Of a stretch of DNA of 64,000 nt, positions 27,055 through 35,244 are shown in pieces; positions within the stretch are counted from its first letter, which is position 1; every line of letters begins with the position of its first letter. The notes under the pieces were generated by a model that searched no databases, was not told the DNA's origin, and saw nothing but the letters and a program-made list of their open reading frames with translations. Origin of the DNA: JBBIMP01 sp037444305 (lineage in GTDB: Bacteria; Acidobacteriota; UBA6911). A program made the translations under genes and the position numbers. Location: contig JBBIMP010000023.1 in NCBI GenBank assembly GCA_037444305.1, positions 1 to 64,000 of the forward strand. Reading direction: 5' to 3'.

Positions 27055-27381
27055 TTACTCGAGATCTACCTCATCCGGCTCCTGGTCCTCGTTCTGCTTG
27101 TACATGTACTTGATGCTGTGCTTCAGGATGAGAAGATTGGGTCCGTCCTGACGATGTACCTTGATGCAGTTCCTGTCGTACCACTCGATGGCCCCCCGGA
27201 TCTCCTCGCCGTCGATCAGCTTGACGACCATGGGAGTCTTCGCAGCCATCTGCTTGATGTAGTAATAGTTTTCCGCGTTGGTAACCTCAGGGGGAACGCG
27301 CTTCCTCGGCGTGGCACCGTAGCGCGGCATCTGATCCTTGATTTCCGAAAGGCTGGGGCGGATCAGTTTTCGATTTACCAT
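27055..27381 (-). CDS. Hfq-like Sm-fold RNA-binding protein with an N-terminal extension
   Basis: 108 residues. Residues ~42-95 have the Sm pattern: PMVVKLIDGEEIRGAIEWYD (Sm1, with G and acidic residue spacing as in Hfq LVNGIKLQGQIESFD) and then LLILKHSIKYMYK (Sm2, parallel to the YKHAIST motif). A ~40-residue basic N-terminus (RKLIRPSLSEIKDQMPRYG) and an acidic tail (NEDQEPDEVDLE) flank it. Hfq forms hexameric rings that pair small RNAs with mRNAs. This divergent form is probably the organism's Hfq equivalent, but RNA binding is inferred. It stands alone, divergent from the TPR gene. Confidence 0.7.
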   Translation of the reverse strand: MVNRKLIRPSLSEIKDQMPRYGATPRKRVPPEVTNAENYYYIKQMAAKTPMVVKLIDGEEIRGAIEWYDRNCIKVHRQDGPNLLILKHSIKYMYKQNEDQEPDEVDLE

Positions 27382-27530
27382 GTGGGGTTCCTTCCAGGTT
27401 CGCTAATATAAGACCAACTTACCGAAACAACCGCGCGCACTCCATCGAGCATCTCTCGTACTGGGAAAGGGTGTGTCAAGAGCTATGCCGGAAGCCGATT
27501 TACTGCGCATACTATATTAGGCGTCCTTTT

Positions 27531-27559
27531 TTGACAAGGCATTTTTAATGGGATAAATT
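27531..27559 (+). promoter_or_regulatory. Predicted sigma-70 promoter of the TPR gene
   Basis: TTGACA at 27531-27536, 17-bp spacer, TAAATT at 27554-27559, in a locally AT-rich stretch 69 bp before the ATG at 27628. Confidence 0.75.
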
Positions 27560-27627
27560 TTACCAAAGATTGATTTTTCGGCGGATCCGGGGCCTGCCGC
27601 AGAGACGGACCCGGAGGGGAGATTGGG

Positions 27628-28086
27628 ATGCCGCGGTTGGCGAGAATCACGAGTCTGGCGGTTTATTTCTCGTTTGTTTTCCTTCTTCCGGGACTGGCGC
27701 AATCGCGTCCCCAGAAGCCCGTCCTGATCAGGGACACGGGCAAGGCGGAGGGAAAGGAGGACGAGGAAGCCGCAAAGGCGAAAGTTTACAATCCGATGCT
27801 GGCCGAGAAAAACGTCAAGGTCGGCAATTTCTATTTCAAGAAGAAAAACTACACCGCCGCCATCCAGCGCTATCTCGAAGCACTCGAATTCCAGCCCAAC
27901 CGCATCGAGGCCTACGAGGCGCTCGGCAAAGCCTACGAGAAGAACAACGAGCCCGAGAAGGCGCTGGCTGTCTACAGGGACTTCATCGAGAAATACCCGG
28001 CCTCGCCCAAGGCGCCCGCTTTCAAATCCCAGGCCGCGAAACTGGAAAAGAAGCTTTCCCAGGCGAAGAAGCCCGGCGCTTCCTGA
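27628..28086 (+). CDS. Secreted TPR-repeat protein
   Basis: 152 residues. A signal peptide (MPRLARITSLAVYFSFVFLL, cleavage near LAQS/RP) is followed by a short charged linker and two to three tetratricopeptide repeats: KVGNFYFKKKNYTAAIQRYL, EALEFQPNRIEAYEALGKAY, and NNEPEKALAVYRDFIEKYPA. The Lys-rich end (KLEKKLSQAKKPGAS) is short. The pattern resembles the first half of BamD/YbgF-type periplasmic scaffolds but is too short to assign. It is convergent with holB. Confidence 0.75.
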   Translation: MPRLARITSLAVYFSFVFLLPGLAQSRPQKPVLIRDTGKAEGKEDEEAAKAKVYNPMLAEKNVKVGNFYFKKKNYTAAIQRYLEALEFQPNRIEAYEALGKAYEKNNEPEKALAVYRDFIEKYPASPKAPAFKSQAAKLEKKLSQAKKPGAS

Positions 28087-28147
28087 CAATCGGCCCGCCT
28101 CCCCGGATTCTCCCCGCAAAGCTGCTTGCCGCTTTCCGCAAGTCCGG

Positions 28148-29140
28148 TCACGCGCACCGGCCGGTTTCGGAAAGGAAGAGCGCCTCCAGTGCCATCTGGC
28201 GGTTCAGGTTCAGGTGCAGTCCGCCCCGCAGGATCCTGACCGCCTTGATCAGCGACAGCAGCCGCTCCCTGGGAGTCTCCGCCGACAGCCGGAGCAAAGC
28301 CTCCGCGATATCGGGCTGGCGCATCCGTTCGCGCGCGGTCCCGGCATAATAAACGTCCTGCAGCAGCGCTTCCACCAGGTCCAGCCACGCCCCAAACGAG
28401 TCCTTGTCCTTGGCGACAGCCTCCGCCAGCGGATTGAAATCCACCAGGCCCCGGCGCCGCAGGATCATCGAGACAAACTGGAATGCTTTTTCGCGGAGCT
28501 GCCTGTAGCGTTCGAGATCGAAATTCAAGGCAGCCGCGAGGCTGCCGCCACTGAAAGCAGCCGCAAGGCGCGCTGTCTCTTTGGCCCTCCCTTCGCGCAG
28601 GAGGTGCGCCTCGATCGCCTGCGGCGGGATCCCGCCGAAGCGCAGCAACTGGGATCGGGAGCAAATCGTCCCGAGAAGCATGTAGGGCCGGGTGGTGACC
28701 AGGATGAGGATGGTCCGGCTCGGGGGCTCCTCGAGGGTCTTCAGCAAGCTGTTGGCGCCTTCCAGCCTCATCCGGTCCGCCTCATCGAAAACCACTACCC
28801 GCCGTCTCGCTTCGAACGGTTGGAAGGCGATCTCGCCGATCACGGCCCGGACCTGGTCTATTTTTATGTAGGCCCCGTCCGGCTCGACGATGCGCACGTC
28901 AGGGTGGCTCCCCGCGCCGATTTTCCTGCACGAAGCACAGGCCCCGCAGATTTCTCCCCTGCTGTCCCCAAGACAGTTGAGGCTCTGCGCGAGCAGAAGC
29001 GCGAGGGTCTTCTTCCCCACGCCGTCGGGACCCGCGAAGATCATCGCGTGCGGCAGGCGGTCCTGTTCCAGGGCGCGGCGCAACACTTCTATGCAGTGCC
29101 TGTTGCCGAGAAACGCATCAAAGTTCACGGGGATGGTCAT
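28148..29140 (-). CDS. holB: DNA polymerase III subunit delta' (clamp loader)
   Basis: 330 residues from ATG 29140, whose A is shared with the tmk stop (TAATG). The AAA+ fold has GPDGVGKKT (P-loop), a zinc module CGACASCRKI with an upstream Cys, HPDVRIVEPDG, VVVFDEADRM (Walker B-like) and the SRSQLLRF sensor. Delta' is part of the clamp loader that opens the beta sliding clamp. The tmk-holB order is a common bacterial arrangement and supports the call. Confidence 0.92.
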   Translation of the reverse strand: MTIPVNFDAFLGNRHCIEVLRRALEQDRLPHAMIFAGPDGVGKKTLALLLAQSLNCLGDSRGEICGACASCRKIGAGSHPDVRIVEPDGAYIKIDQVRAVIGEIAFQPFEARRRVVVFDEADRMRLEGANSLLKTLEEPPSRTILILVTTRPYMLLGTICSRSQLLRFGGIPPQAIEAHLLREGRAKETARLAAAFSGGSLAAALNFDLERYRQLREKAFQFVSMILRRRGLVDFNPLAEAVAKDKDSFGAWLDLVEALLQDVYYAGTARERMRQPDIAEALLRLSAETPRERLLSLIKAVRILRGGLHLNLNRQMALEALFLSETGRCA

Positions 29141-29781
29141 TACGCCCTGCCGAGGAAGAACCACTCATCGAGCAGCGGCCGGATTCGCGAAAATACCTCC
29201 TCGGGGCTTCCCGCCGCGTCGATCACGTGGATCCGTTGAGGGAATTTCCTTGCCAGACGGAGGTAGGCGCGCCTGACCTCCAGATGAAACGAGAGTTCCT
29301 CCGCCTCGAAGCGCCCTTCGAGGGCGGCAGTTCCTCCCAGGGCGTTGCGCGCCCGCGCCCGCGCCACTCCTTCCGCCGCCTCCAGGTCCAGGAGGATGGT
29401 CTTGTCGGGTTCCGGAATCCGCAGGATGGCGGCCAGCCGGTCGATGGTTTCCAGCGGCACCCCCCGCGCCGCCCCCTGGTAGGCCCTCGTGGCGTCATGG
29501 TACCTGTCGGAGAGCACCGTGACGCCGCTCTCCAGCGCGGGCTGGACCACCTGCCGGAGGTGTTCGCACCTGTCGGCCAGGTAGAGCAGAAGCTCGCTCA
29601 TGGCATCGCGGGCCGGACCCTCCGATCCCAGCAGAACCCGCCGCACCGCCCGCCCGAACTCGGTTCCACCGGGTTCGCGCGTCAGAAGGCATTCGATGCC
29701 GCGATCCGCCAGGTGTCTTTCGGCCATTCCGATCTGCAGGCTCTTTCCCGAGCCTTCTATCCCTTCGAAAGTGATGAACAT
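29140..29781 (-). CDS. tmk: Thymidylate kinase
   Basis: 213 residues. Phosphorylates dTMP to dTDP. EGIEGSGKSLQ is the P-loop, LTREPGGTEFGR the DR-like/ERPGG motif, and DRYHDATRAYQG the base-binding stretch. The LID (RARARNALGG) holds basic residues. The stop overlaps the holB start by one base, so the two are translationally coupled. Confidence 0.95.
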   Translation of the reverse strand: MFITFEGIEGSGKSLQIGMAERHLADRGIECLLTREPGGTEFGRAVRRVLLGSEGPARDAMSELLLYLADRCEHLRQVVQPALESGVTVLSDRYHDATRAYQGAARGVPLETIDRLAAILRIPEPDKTILLDLEAAEGVARARARNALGGTAALEGRFEAEELSFHLEVRRAYLRLARKFPQRIHVIDAAGSPEEVFSRIRPLLDEWFFLGRA

Positions 29782-29994
29782 TCCGGGTCCCTTGCCTGGG
29801 AGCGCAAAGAAATCTAGAATTCGAAAATTGAACCGGGAATCACGAGGTTAGCACAGAGAGACGGCCCGGTTGCCAACAAAAGCGTTTCATCGAGGCCGCG
29901 GAGAAAATATGAACCGTCCTGCCAGTTCCCCGCGCCTCTCTGTGGTTCCGAGGCGGTTCCTGCTGTCCCCAAACAGCCCAGGCGGCGAGGTCCT

Positions 29995-30687
29995 GTGACA
30001 GACCCGGCAACCAACTTGCACACCGTTCGAGCCCAGATCGAGGCTGCCGTCTCCGCGTGCGGCCGGAAGCCCGGTTCGGCAACCCTGCTCGCCATCACCA
30101 AGACCTTTCCCGTGGACGTGATATCGGCGGCCATCGCCGCCGGCCAGCGCCGCTTCGGCGAAAACAGGGTCCAGGAGGCCGAGGACAAGATCCGCCATTT
30201 CAAGGACACGCCCGGACTGGAATGGCACCTGGTCGGCCACCTCCAGTCCAACAAGGCGCGCCGGGCCGCCGAGCTCTTCGACGTAATCCACTCCGTCGAC
30301 AGTCTGAAGCTGGCGCGCAGGCTCAGCGATGCCTGCGTTTCCCTGGAAAAGACCGTCTCCGTTTTCATCCAGGCAGACCTCGCGCACGAAGCGACCAAGT
30401 TCGGCCTGGACGCAGGCCGGGTGCCGGAACTCGTCGACGACCTCCTCGGCCTTCCCGGCCTCCGCCTGGACGGACTGATGACCATCCCGCCTTTTTTCGA
30501 AGATCCGGAAGAGACGCGCCCGTTTTTCGCCAGGCTCCGGGAGCTGAGAGAAACCCTGGAAGCGCGCCGCCCGGGCTGCCTCGGGGCCGGCCACCTCTCC
30601 ATGGGAATGACCCACGACTTCGAGGTCGCGATTCAGGAGGGCGCCACGATTCTCCGCATCGGGACGGCCCTCTTCGGGGAGCGCTGA
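29995..30687 (+). CDS. yggS: PLP-homeostasis protein (YggS/PROSC/PLPBP family)
   Basis: 230 residues from a GTG at 29995 with GGCGAGG upstream. A TIM-barrel PLP carrier: LLAITKTFPVDVI holds the PLP-linked Lys, FGENRVQEAEDKI, WHLVGHLQSNKA, and the terminal LSMGMTHDFEVAIQEGATIL and RIGTALFG phosphate loop complete the family. It buffers intracellular vitamin B6. It heads the operon yggS - yggU - Crp/Fnr gene. The region before it (29782-29994) contains weak CACAGAG-like repeats. Confidence 0.93.
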   Translation: MTDPATNLHTVRAQIEAAVSACGRKPGSATLLAITKTFPVDVISAAIAAGQRRFGENRVQEAEDKIRHFKDTPGLEWHLVGHLQSNKARRAAELFDVIHSVDSLKLARRLSDACVSLEKTVSVFIQADLAHEATKFGLDAGRVPELVDDLLGLPGLRLDGLMTIPPFFEDPEETRPFFARLRELRETLEARRPGCLGAGHLSMGMTHDFEVAIQEGATILRIGTALFGER

Positions 30688-30688
30688 A

Positions 30689-31003
30689 GTGGGCAGCCGC
30701 CGGTTCATCGTGGAGTCGGACAGAGGGCTGGAGATGGTGATTCACGTGCAGCCGCGGGCGCATCGGACGGAATGTGCCGGTCTGCACGGGAGCGCACTGA
30801 AGCTCCGCATCGCTGCGCCGCCCGTGGCTGATGCGGCAAACCGGGCGCTCCTGGAGTTCATCGCCGAGCGGCTGGGCATCGCCCGCGCCCGCGTCCGCAT
30901 ACTCGTCGGAGAGAAATCGCGCACGAAGAAGATTGCCCTTAAGGGGATGGGGCTGGCGGAGTTTGTGTCGAAAGTTCCGGGTGCAGACCACTTCAACGGA
31001 TGA
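30689..31003 (+). CDS. yggU: DUF167 protein (YggU family)
   Basis: 104 residues, GTG start 1 nt after the yggS stop. IHVQPRAHRTECAG, LKLRIAAPPVADAANRALLEF and the ILVGEKSRTKKIALKG motif are the DUF167 signature. The family is small, alpha/beta, and of unknown function, often encoded beside yggS. An ATGATCGGAGG at its end provides the start region for the next gene. Confidence 0.88.
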   Translation: MGSRRFIVESDRGLEMVIHVQPRAHRTECAGLHGSALKLRIAAPPVADAANRALLEFIAERLGIARARVRILVGEKSRTKKIALKGMGLAEFVSKVPGADHFNG

Positions 31004-31026
31004 TCGGAGGTCGGAGTCATTCAACC

Positions 31027-31704
31027 ATGCAGACGGAAAAATATCTCAAAGGCAGCCACCTGGGGGCCGGGCTCAACCCAACGGAGCTCGCCGCGCTCAC
31101 GGCGATCGCCCGCACGAAGACCGTGACCAAGGGATCGATCCTCTTCATGGAAGGGGAAAAGGCCGAGGGTCTTTTCGTCCTGTTGAAGGGGATGCTCCGG
31201 ATCTACAAGTCGGCTGCGTCGGGCAGGGAATATACGATCCACAGGATTCAGCCCGGGCAGATGTTCGCCGAGGCGGCCGTGTTTCACGTCGGCCGTTTTC
31301 CGGCCAACTGCGCCGCCCTGGAGGATTCCCTCGTCGCCTTTTTCCCCAAGGAGCGGTTCGCCGCGCTCATCGAGAAATCCCCGCAGATCTCGCTGAAAAT
31401 CATCGCATCTCTCTCCAGGTTTCTGCGCGACTACAACCAGCAGGTGGAGAACCTCTCGCTGAAGGAAGTTCCCGCCCGCATCGCCTCCTACCTGCTGCGC
31501 GAATCCGAACGGCTCGATTCGCCGAGCATCGACCTGGAGATATCCAAGGCGGAACTGGCCAGGGGGCTGGGCACCATCAGCGAGACTTTTTCCCGCTCGC
31601 TGAAAAAACTCAAGGAGCTGCGGGTGATCAAGGTGGACCGCAACCGGATCACCATCCTGGATGAAGACCGCCTGGCCGACATCGCAGACGGTGAAAAAAG
31701 CTGA
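31027..31704 (+). CDS. Crp/Fnr-family transcriptional regulator
   Basis: 225 residues from ATG 31027 (an alternative ATG at 31000 overlaps yggU). An N-terminal cyclic-nucleotide-binding-like jelly roll (KGSILFMEGEKAEGLFVLLKG, IQPGQMFAEAAVFHVG), a dimerisation helix (IIASLSRFLRDYNQQVENL) and a C-terminal winged HTH (SKAELARGLGTISETFSRSLKKLKE) are clear. It has only one Cys, so it cannot carry an FNR-type Fe-S cluster, and the cAMP-binding Arg/Glu set is not obvious. It is closer to the Dnr/HcpR-like (heme or NO sensing) branch. Identical TTGAC-N4-GTCAA boxes lie directly downstream (31708) and at 39899; these are probably its sites. Confidence 0.85.
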   Translation: MQTEKYLKGSHLGAGLNPTELAALTAIARTKTVTKGSILFMEGEKAEGLFVLLKGMLRIYKSAASGREYTIHRIQPGQMFAEAAVFHVGRFPANCAALEDSLVAFFPKERFAALIEKSPQISLKIIASLSRFLRDYNQQVENLSLKEVPARIASYLLRESERLDSPSIDLEISKAELARGLGTISETFSRSLKKLKELRVIKVDRNRITILDEDRLADIADGEKS

Positions 31705-31707
31705 CCC

Positions 31708-31721
31708 TTGACGCAAGTCAA
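31708..31721 (+). promoter_or_regulatory. Crp/Fnr-type operator TTGAC-N4-GTCAA before the ferredoxin gene
   Basis: A perfect 5+5 inverted repeat with the 4-bp spacing of FNR-family sites, centred near 31714.5. A weak -10 (TATCGT, 31744-31749) would put the start at ~31756 and the box at about -41.5, the classic class II activator position. It begins 4 bp after the stop of the regulator gene. Confidence 0.75.
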
Positions 31722-31787
31722 GGAATCCGCATTTGCCGTCCGGTATCGTTGGAGCCGAAAGCTGGACTCAACGAAAAGGAGCGAGGT

Positions 31788-32540
31788 ATGCCGGTACGGA
31801 ACATCATTCACATCGACGAGGAAAAGTGCGACGGCTGCGGATTGTGCGTCCCCTCCTGCGCGGAAGGCGCCATCCAGATCGTCAACGGCAAGGCAAAACT
31901 CGTGAACGAGGTGTATTGCGACGGCCTGGGCGCCTGCCTCGGCGAGTGCCCGCAGGATGCCATCCGCATGGAGCAGAGGCGGGCGCCGGAGTTCGATCCG
32001 CACGCGGTCGAGGCGCATCTCGCCGCGCTGTCGGCCAAACAGGCGCCGGCTCCTCCGAAACCGCTGTTTTCATCGCCTCATCCCGCCGGCTGCCCCGGTT
32101 CGATGTCGCAGGTGTTGCAGCCCACGGCAAACCCTTGCGCGGCCCCGGCGGCGACGGCGCAGCCGCCCTCGAGGCTCGGCAACTGGCCGCTGCAGTTGCA
32201 CCTGGTGCCGGTGCAGGCCCCGTTCTATGAGAATGCGGATCTGCTCATCGCGGCCGACTGCGCCCCGTTCGCCTACGCGGGTTTCCACGACGAGTTCATC
32301 AAGGGAAAGACGGTGATGATCGGCTGCCCGAAGCTGGATGACGCCGGCGCCTACGTGGAAAAGCTGACGCAGATTTTCGCCGGCAACAGCATAAGATCGG
32401 TCGAGATTGCCTTCATGGAAGTGCCCTGCTGTTTCGGGCTGGTCCGGCTGGTGCAGGAGGCAGTCGCCGGTTCGGGGAAGAGCATCCCGGTGAATCTGGC
32501 CAAGCTCGGCATCCGCGGCGGCATCGCGCAGCGCGGGTAG
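31788..32540 (+). CDS. Ferredoxin-like 2[4Fe-4S] protein with C-terminal accessory domain
   Basis: 250 residues from ATG 31788 (AAAGGAG upstream). Residues ~1-62 hold one complete cluster motif, CDGCGLCVPSC, and a second, CDGLGACLGECP, in which the second Cys is Leu. This CDGLGxC form is a known variant in anaerobes. After a Pro/Ala linker with Cys, residues ~135-250 form a second domain (LLIAADCAPFAYAGFHDEF, VMIGCPKLDD, FMEVPCCFGLVRL) with four more Cys. In several anaerobes a ferredoxin of this kind is controlled by HcpR-type regulators with the hybrid-cluster protein. hcp is not in this window. Confidence 0.82.
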   Translation: MPVRNIIHIDEEKCDGCGLCVPSCAEGAIQIVNGKAKLVNEVYCDGLGACLGECPQDAIRMEQRRAPEFDPHAVEAHLAALSAKQAPAPPKPLFSSPHPAGCPGSMSQVLQPTANPCAAPAATAQPPSRLGNWPLQLHLVPVQAPFYENADLLIAADCAPFAYAGFHDEFIKGKTVMIGCPKLDDAGAYVEKLTQIFAGNSIRSVEIAFMEVPCCFGLVRLVQEAVAGSGKSIPVNLAKLGIRGGIAQRG

Positions 32541-32651
32541 TCGCTTTTCCTTGCGTCCATTCCGTTCATGCGCACCCGGAATTCTCTGCGGGTGTATTGA
32601 ATGGGCCCAAAGTTTGTCTCGGCACATGCCACGATAACCGCGCGGATGAGA

Positions 32652-34691
32652 TCACTGCCTGCGGGCGAACGAATCCTGCGGCAGGCGGAGGCTCTCGAGC
32701 GTCAGCGTCGCGATATCCACCACCCGGATCCGCTCATCCAGATCGCGCAGTTTGACCGAATCCTCCAGCATCTGCTTGCAGTAGGCACACGAGGTGACAA
32801 TCGTGTCCGCCCCCTGTGCCTGCGCCTGGTCCACCCTGAGGTTGTTGATCCTCTCCCCGGCCTTCAGGTCCATCCAGAAATGTCCGCCGCCGCCGCCGCA
32901 GCACAGGCTCCGGGACCGGGCGTTCTTCATCTCCGCCACGTTCACGCCGGGAATGGCCCGGAGCACCTCCCTCGGGCTGTCGTAGATCTTCTGAAAGCGC
33001 CCCAGGTAGCACGGATCGTGATACACCGCCTTCTGCGCCGGCAGACCGACCGGCCGCAGGTGATCGCTCCAGAGCATCTCGTGCAGGTACTCCGTGTGGT
33101 GCACCACGCGGTAGTTTCCGCCGAATTGCGGGTATTCATGCGCCAGGACGTTGAAACAGTGCGGGCAGGCGGTCAGGAGCACCTGGAAACGGCGGCGGTT
33201 GAGCAGTTCGATCTGGCTCCTGGCCACTTCCTGAAACAGCGACTCGTCCCCCAGCAGCCGCGCAGGATCCCCGCAGCATCGCTCGTCCGCCCCGAGTACG
33301 CCGAAGCGGATCCCGGTGGCCTGCAGCAGGCGGCAGAGGTCCTGGGCAATCTGCTGCTTCGTGGGATCGAACGTGGTGCAGCAGCCGATCCACAGCAGCA
33401 CATCGATCGACTCCCCCTCGCCGATGACCGGGATCCCCATTTTTTCGATCCACGCCATGCGCTCCCCTTGCGGCCCGAAGGGATTGCCGAGCTGGCCGAG
33501 CATCTTCAGCATGCGGGCGGCATCGACCGGAACCGAGCCTCCCATCATGGTCTGGTGCCGGCGCAGGTCGACGACCGTGTCGAGGTGCTCGACCCGCGCC
33601 GGACAGACCTCCTGGCAGGCGCCGCAGGTGCGACAGTACCAGATCAGGTCGCCGTCGATGGCGCCGCCCACGACCTGACGGGGCGCGCCGGCGCCATTCC
33701 CGTTCCCCCTTCCGGCTTCGCTGCGCACGAAGGCCTTCAGCTCGGAGATCAGCGCGCGCGGCGAGAGCGGCTGCCTCGCCTGCCGCGAAGGGCAGACGTC
33801 GTCGCAGCGGCCGCACTCGACGCACCCGTCGAAGCCCAGCCTTTCCCGCCAGGTGAAGTCGGCTGCGGTGGCGATGCCGATCTGCAGCGCCGCTTCGTCG
33901 ATGTCCTCCGCCGCCATAAGCGCGGCTACATCCGGCCGCGCGAGGCTGCCCCAGGCCTCGGTCTTCTGCAGTGCCACGTTGGCCGGGATCAGCACCATGT
34001 GCAGCAGCTTGGTGTAGGGGATCAAGGCGATGAAGCCGAGCGCCATGACGCAGTGGGTCCACCAGACAAAGGCGTGAAGCGCGCGCCCGGCGTCTGCCCC
34101 CAAACCTGAAAACAAAAGCGAAAAGGCAGAGCCCACCGGGGACCACGCTGCCCACGGATCGCCAGCCACCCTGATGCGGAGCCCTTCGACCAGGAATCCG
34201 CTCAGGAGAATCCCCGCGAGCAGCGCCAGCACCAGGTGATCCGCCGCGCGCGTGGGTAGCGTCGCCGGCCGGGCGATCGTGCGGCGGTAGAGGGCGATGC
34301 CGATCCCCACCAGCGCCAGCAATCCCGCGATATCGGCCGCGAGCGAAAACACCAGGTAAAGGGTGCCCCGGAAGAGCGACGTGCCCAGGTCCATGTCCAA
34401 CATCACCAGCAGCGTCGTCAGGAACATCACCGCAAAGGCATAGAAGATGAGACCGTGAAACAGCGCCGGCAGGCGCTCGCGCCCGACTCCCCGCTGCAGC
34501 AGAATCTCCTTGAGCATTGCCATGAGGCGCGCGCCGGGAGCCGACGTGCGATCTACGGGACGGCCGATCTGCCACTGCCTGTATCTCCGCCGGATCCCGA
34601 GGCCGAACACCACCGCGGTCGCGCCCAGCAGCGCGTACATGATCCAGATGAAGCTGACGTTCCAGCCGAGTTCTCGATGGGCTTCCACCAT
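32652..34691 (-). CDS. Membrane-bound HdrD-like Fe-S oxidoreductase (nitrate reductase gamma-like + CCG domains)
   Basis: 679 residues from ATG 34691. About six transmembrane helices (from WNVSFIWIMYALLGATAVVFG to FIALIPYTKLLHMVLIP) form a nitrate-reductase-gamma-like heme domain. Next come two 4Fe-4S motifs (CVECGRCDDVCPSRQ and CRTCGACQEVCPA), and then two CCG/DUF224 domains (ERCCGDPARLLGDE with TACPHCFN; then HDPCYLGR with SLCCGGGGGHFW). This architecture is that of HdrD-type and ETF:menaquinone oxidoreductase (EMO) proteins, which pass electrons between a soluble carrier and the quinone pool. Its start lies 4 nt after the stop of the upstream resolvase-like gene, so it is the third gene of a sigma-54 operon. 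Confidence 0.85.
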   Translation of the reverse strand: MVEAHRELGWNVSFIWIMYALLGATAVVFGLGIRRRYRQWQIGRPVDRTSAPGARLMAMLKEILLQRGVGRERLPALFHGLIFYAFAVMFLTTLLVMLDMDLGTSLFRGTLYLVFSLAADIAGLLALVGIGIALYRRTIARPATLPTRAADHLVLALLAGILLSGFLVEGLRIRVAGDPWAAWSPVGSAFSLLFSGLGADAGRALHAFVWWTHCVMALGFIALIPYTKLLHMVLIPANVALQKTEAWGSLARPDVAALMAAEDIDEAALQIGIATAADFTWRERLGFDGCVECGRCDDVCPSRQARQPLSPRALISELKAFVRSEAGRGNGNGAGAPRQVVGGAIDGDLIWYCRTCGACQEVCPARVEHLDTVVDLRRHQTMMGGSVPVDAARMLKMLGQLGNPFGPQGERMAWIEKMGIPVIGEGESIDVLLWIGCCTTFDPTKQQIAQDLCRLLQATGIRFGVLGADERCCGDPARLLGDESLFQEVARSQIELLNRRRFQVLLTACPHCFNVLAHEYPQFGGNYRVVHHTEYLHEMLWSDHLRPVGLPAQKAVYHDPCYLGRFQKIYDSPREVLRAIPGVNVAEMKNARSRSLCCGGGGGHFWMDLKAGERINNLRVDQAQAQGADTIVTSCAYCKQMLEDSVKLRDLDERIRVVDIATLTLESLRLPQDSFARRQ

Positions 34692-34695
34692 GGGA

Positions 34696-35190
34696 TTACA
34701 CTCCTGTCGAATGCCGTGCGGGCAGAGCGGCGGCCGGCAGCACGACCTGGGGCAACGGCTCGGCAAACACACTCACCGGCGCATCGGCCGGCACAGTCAC
34801 CTCCCGGCCGTGCCCGACGCCGGAAGGCGTGCGCCGGTAGTGGCTGCGCACCTTCTGCGAGACAACATCCCAGAGTTCCGTCGCCGCCACCAGCTTTGCT
34901 CCGCGCAGGTCCAGAAGCGCCAACAGCGGCCGCAGCGCTGCCATGGACCTCGACAGGCAGCCGCATCGGTCGACCAGGAACGAGCTCCAGGGCCCCTCGA
35001 ACCGCAGGGCCGCTCGCAGCCCCGTGCGGTCCATCAACGAACACTCCCGCGCCTCGTCCTCAAACCAGGCGATGATCTCGATTCCCTGCTGCCGGGCGTA
35101 TTCCTCGATCCGGCGCCGCTGGTCGGCGCAGCACACCTCGCCGGATCCGGTGCAAGACGATATCGGGCTCACATATGCAATGGCCTTCAT
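34696..35190 (-). CDS. Degenerate serine-recombinase-fold protein A (no catalytic Ser, no DNA-binding domain)
   Basis: 164 residues from ATG 35190, preceded by GGAGGAGG. It is related to the catalytic domain of resolvases: AIAYVSPISSC at the YxRVST position, EVCCADQRRRIEEYARQQGI, IIAWFEDEA, RTGLRAALR, VDRCGCLSRSMAALRPLLALL and ATELWD. The nucleophilic Ser of RVST and the first Arg of the DRLSRS motif are absent (Cys in the CLSRS). The dimer helix and the C-terminal HTH or zinc domain of true recombinases are missing, replaced by a Pro/Ala/Val tail. It shares with protein B the CC pair, SRS, RPLL and ATELWD. I infer a non-enzymatic role; see findings. Confidence 0.72.
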   Translation of the reverse strand: MKAIAYVSPISSCTGSGEVCCADQRRRIEEYARQQGIEIIAWFEDEARECSLMDRTGLRAALRFEGPWSSFLVDRCGCLSRSMAALRPLLALLDLRGAKLVAATELWDVVSQKVRSHYRRTPSGVGHGREVTVPADAPVSVFAEPLPQVVLPAAALPARHSTGV

Positions 35191-35244
35191 GCCTCCTCCC
35201 TCCACGATGGTCAGGGGCGCGTTCCATCCGCGCCCCCGGCGGTT

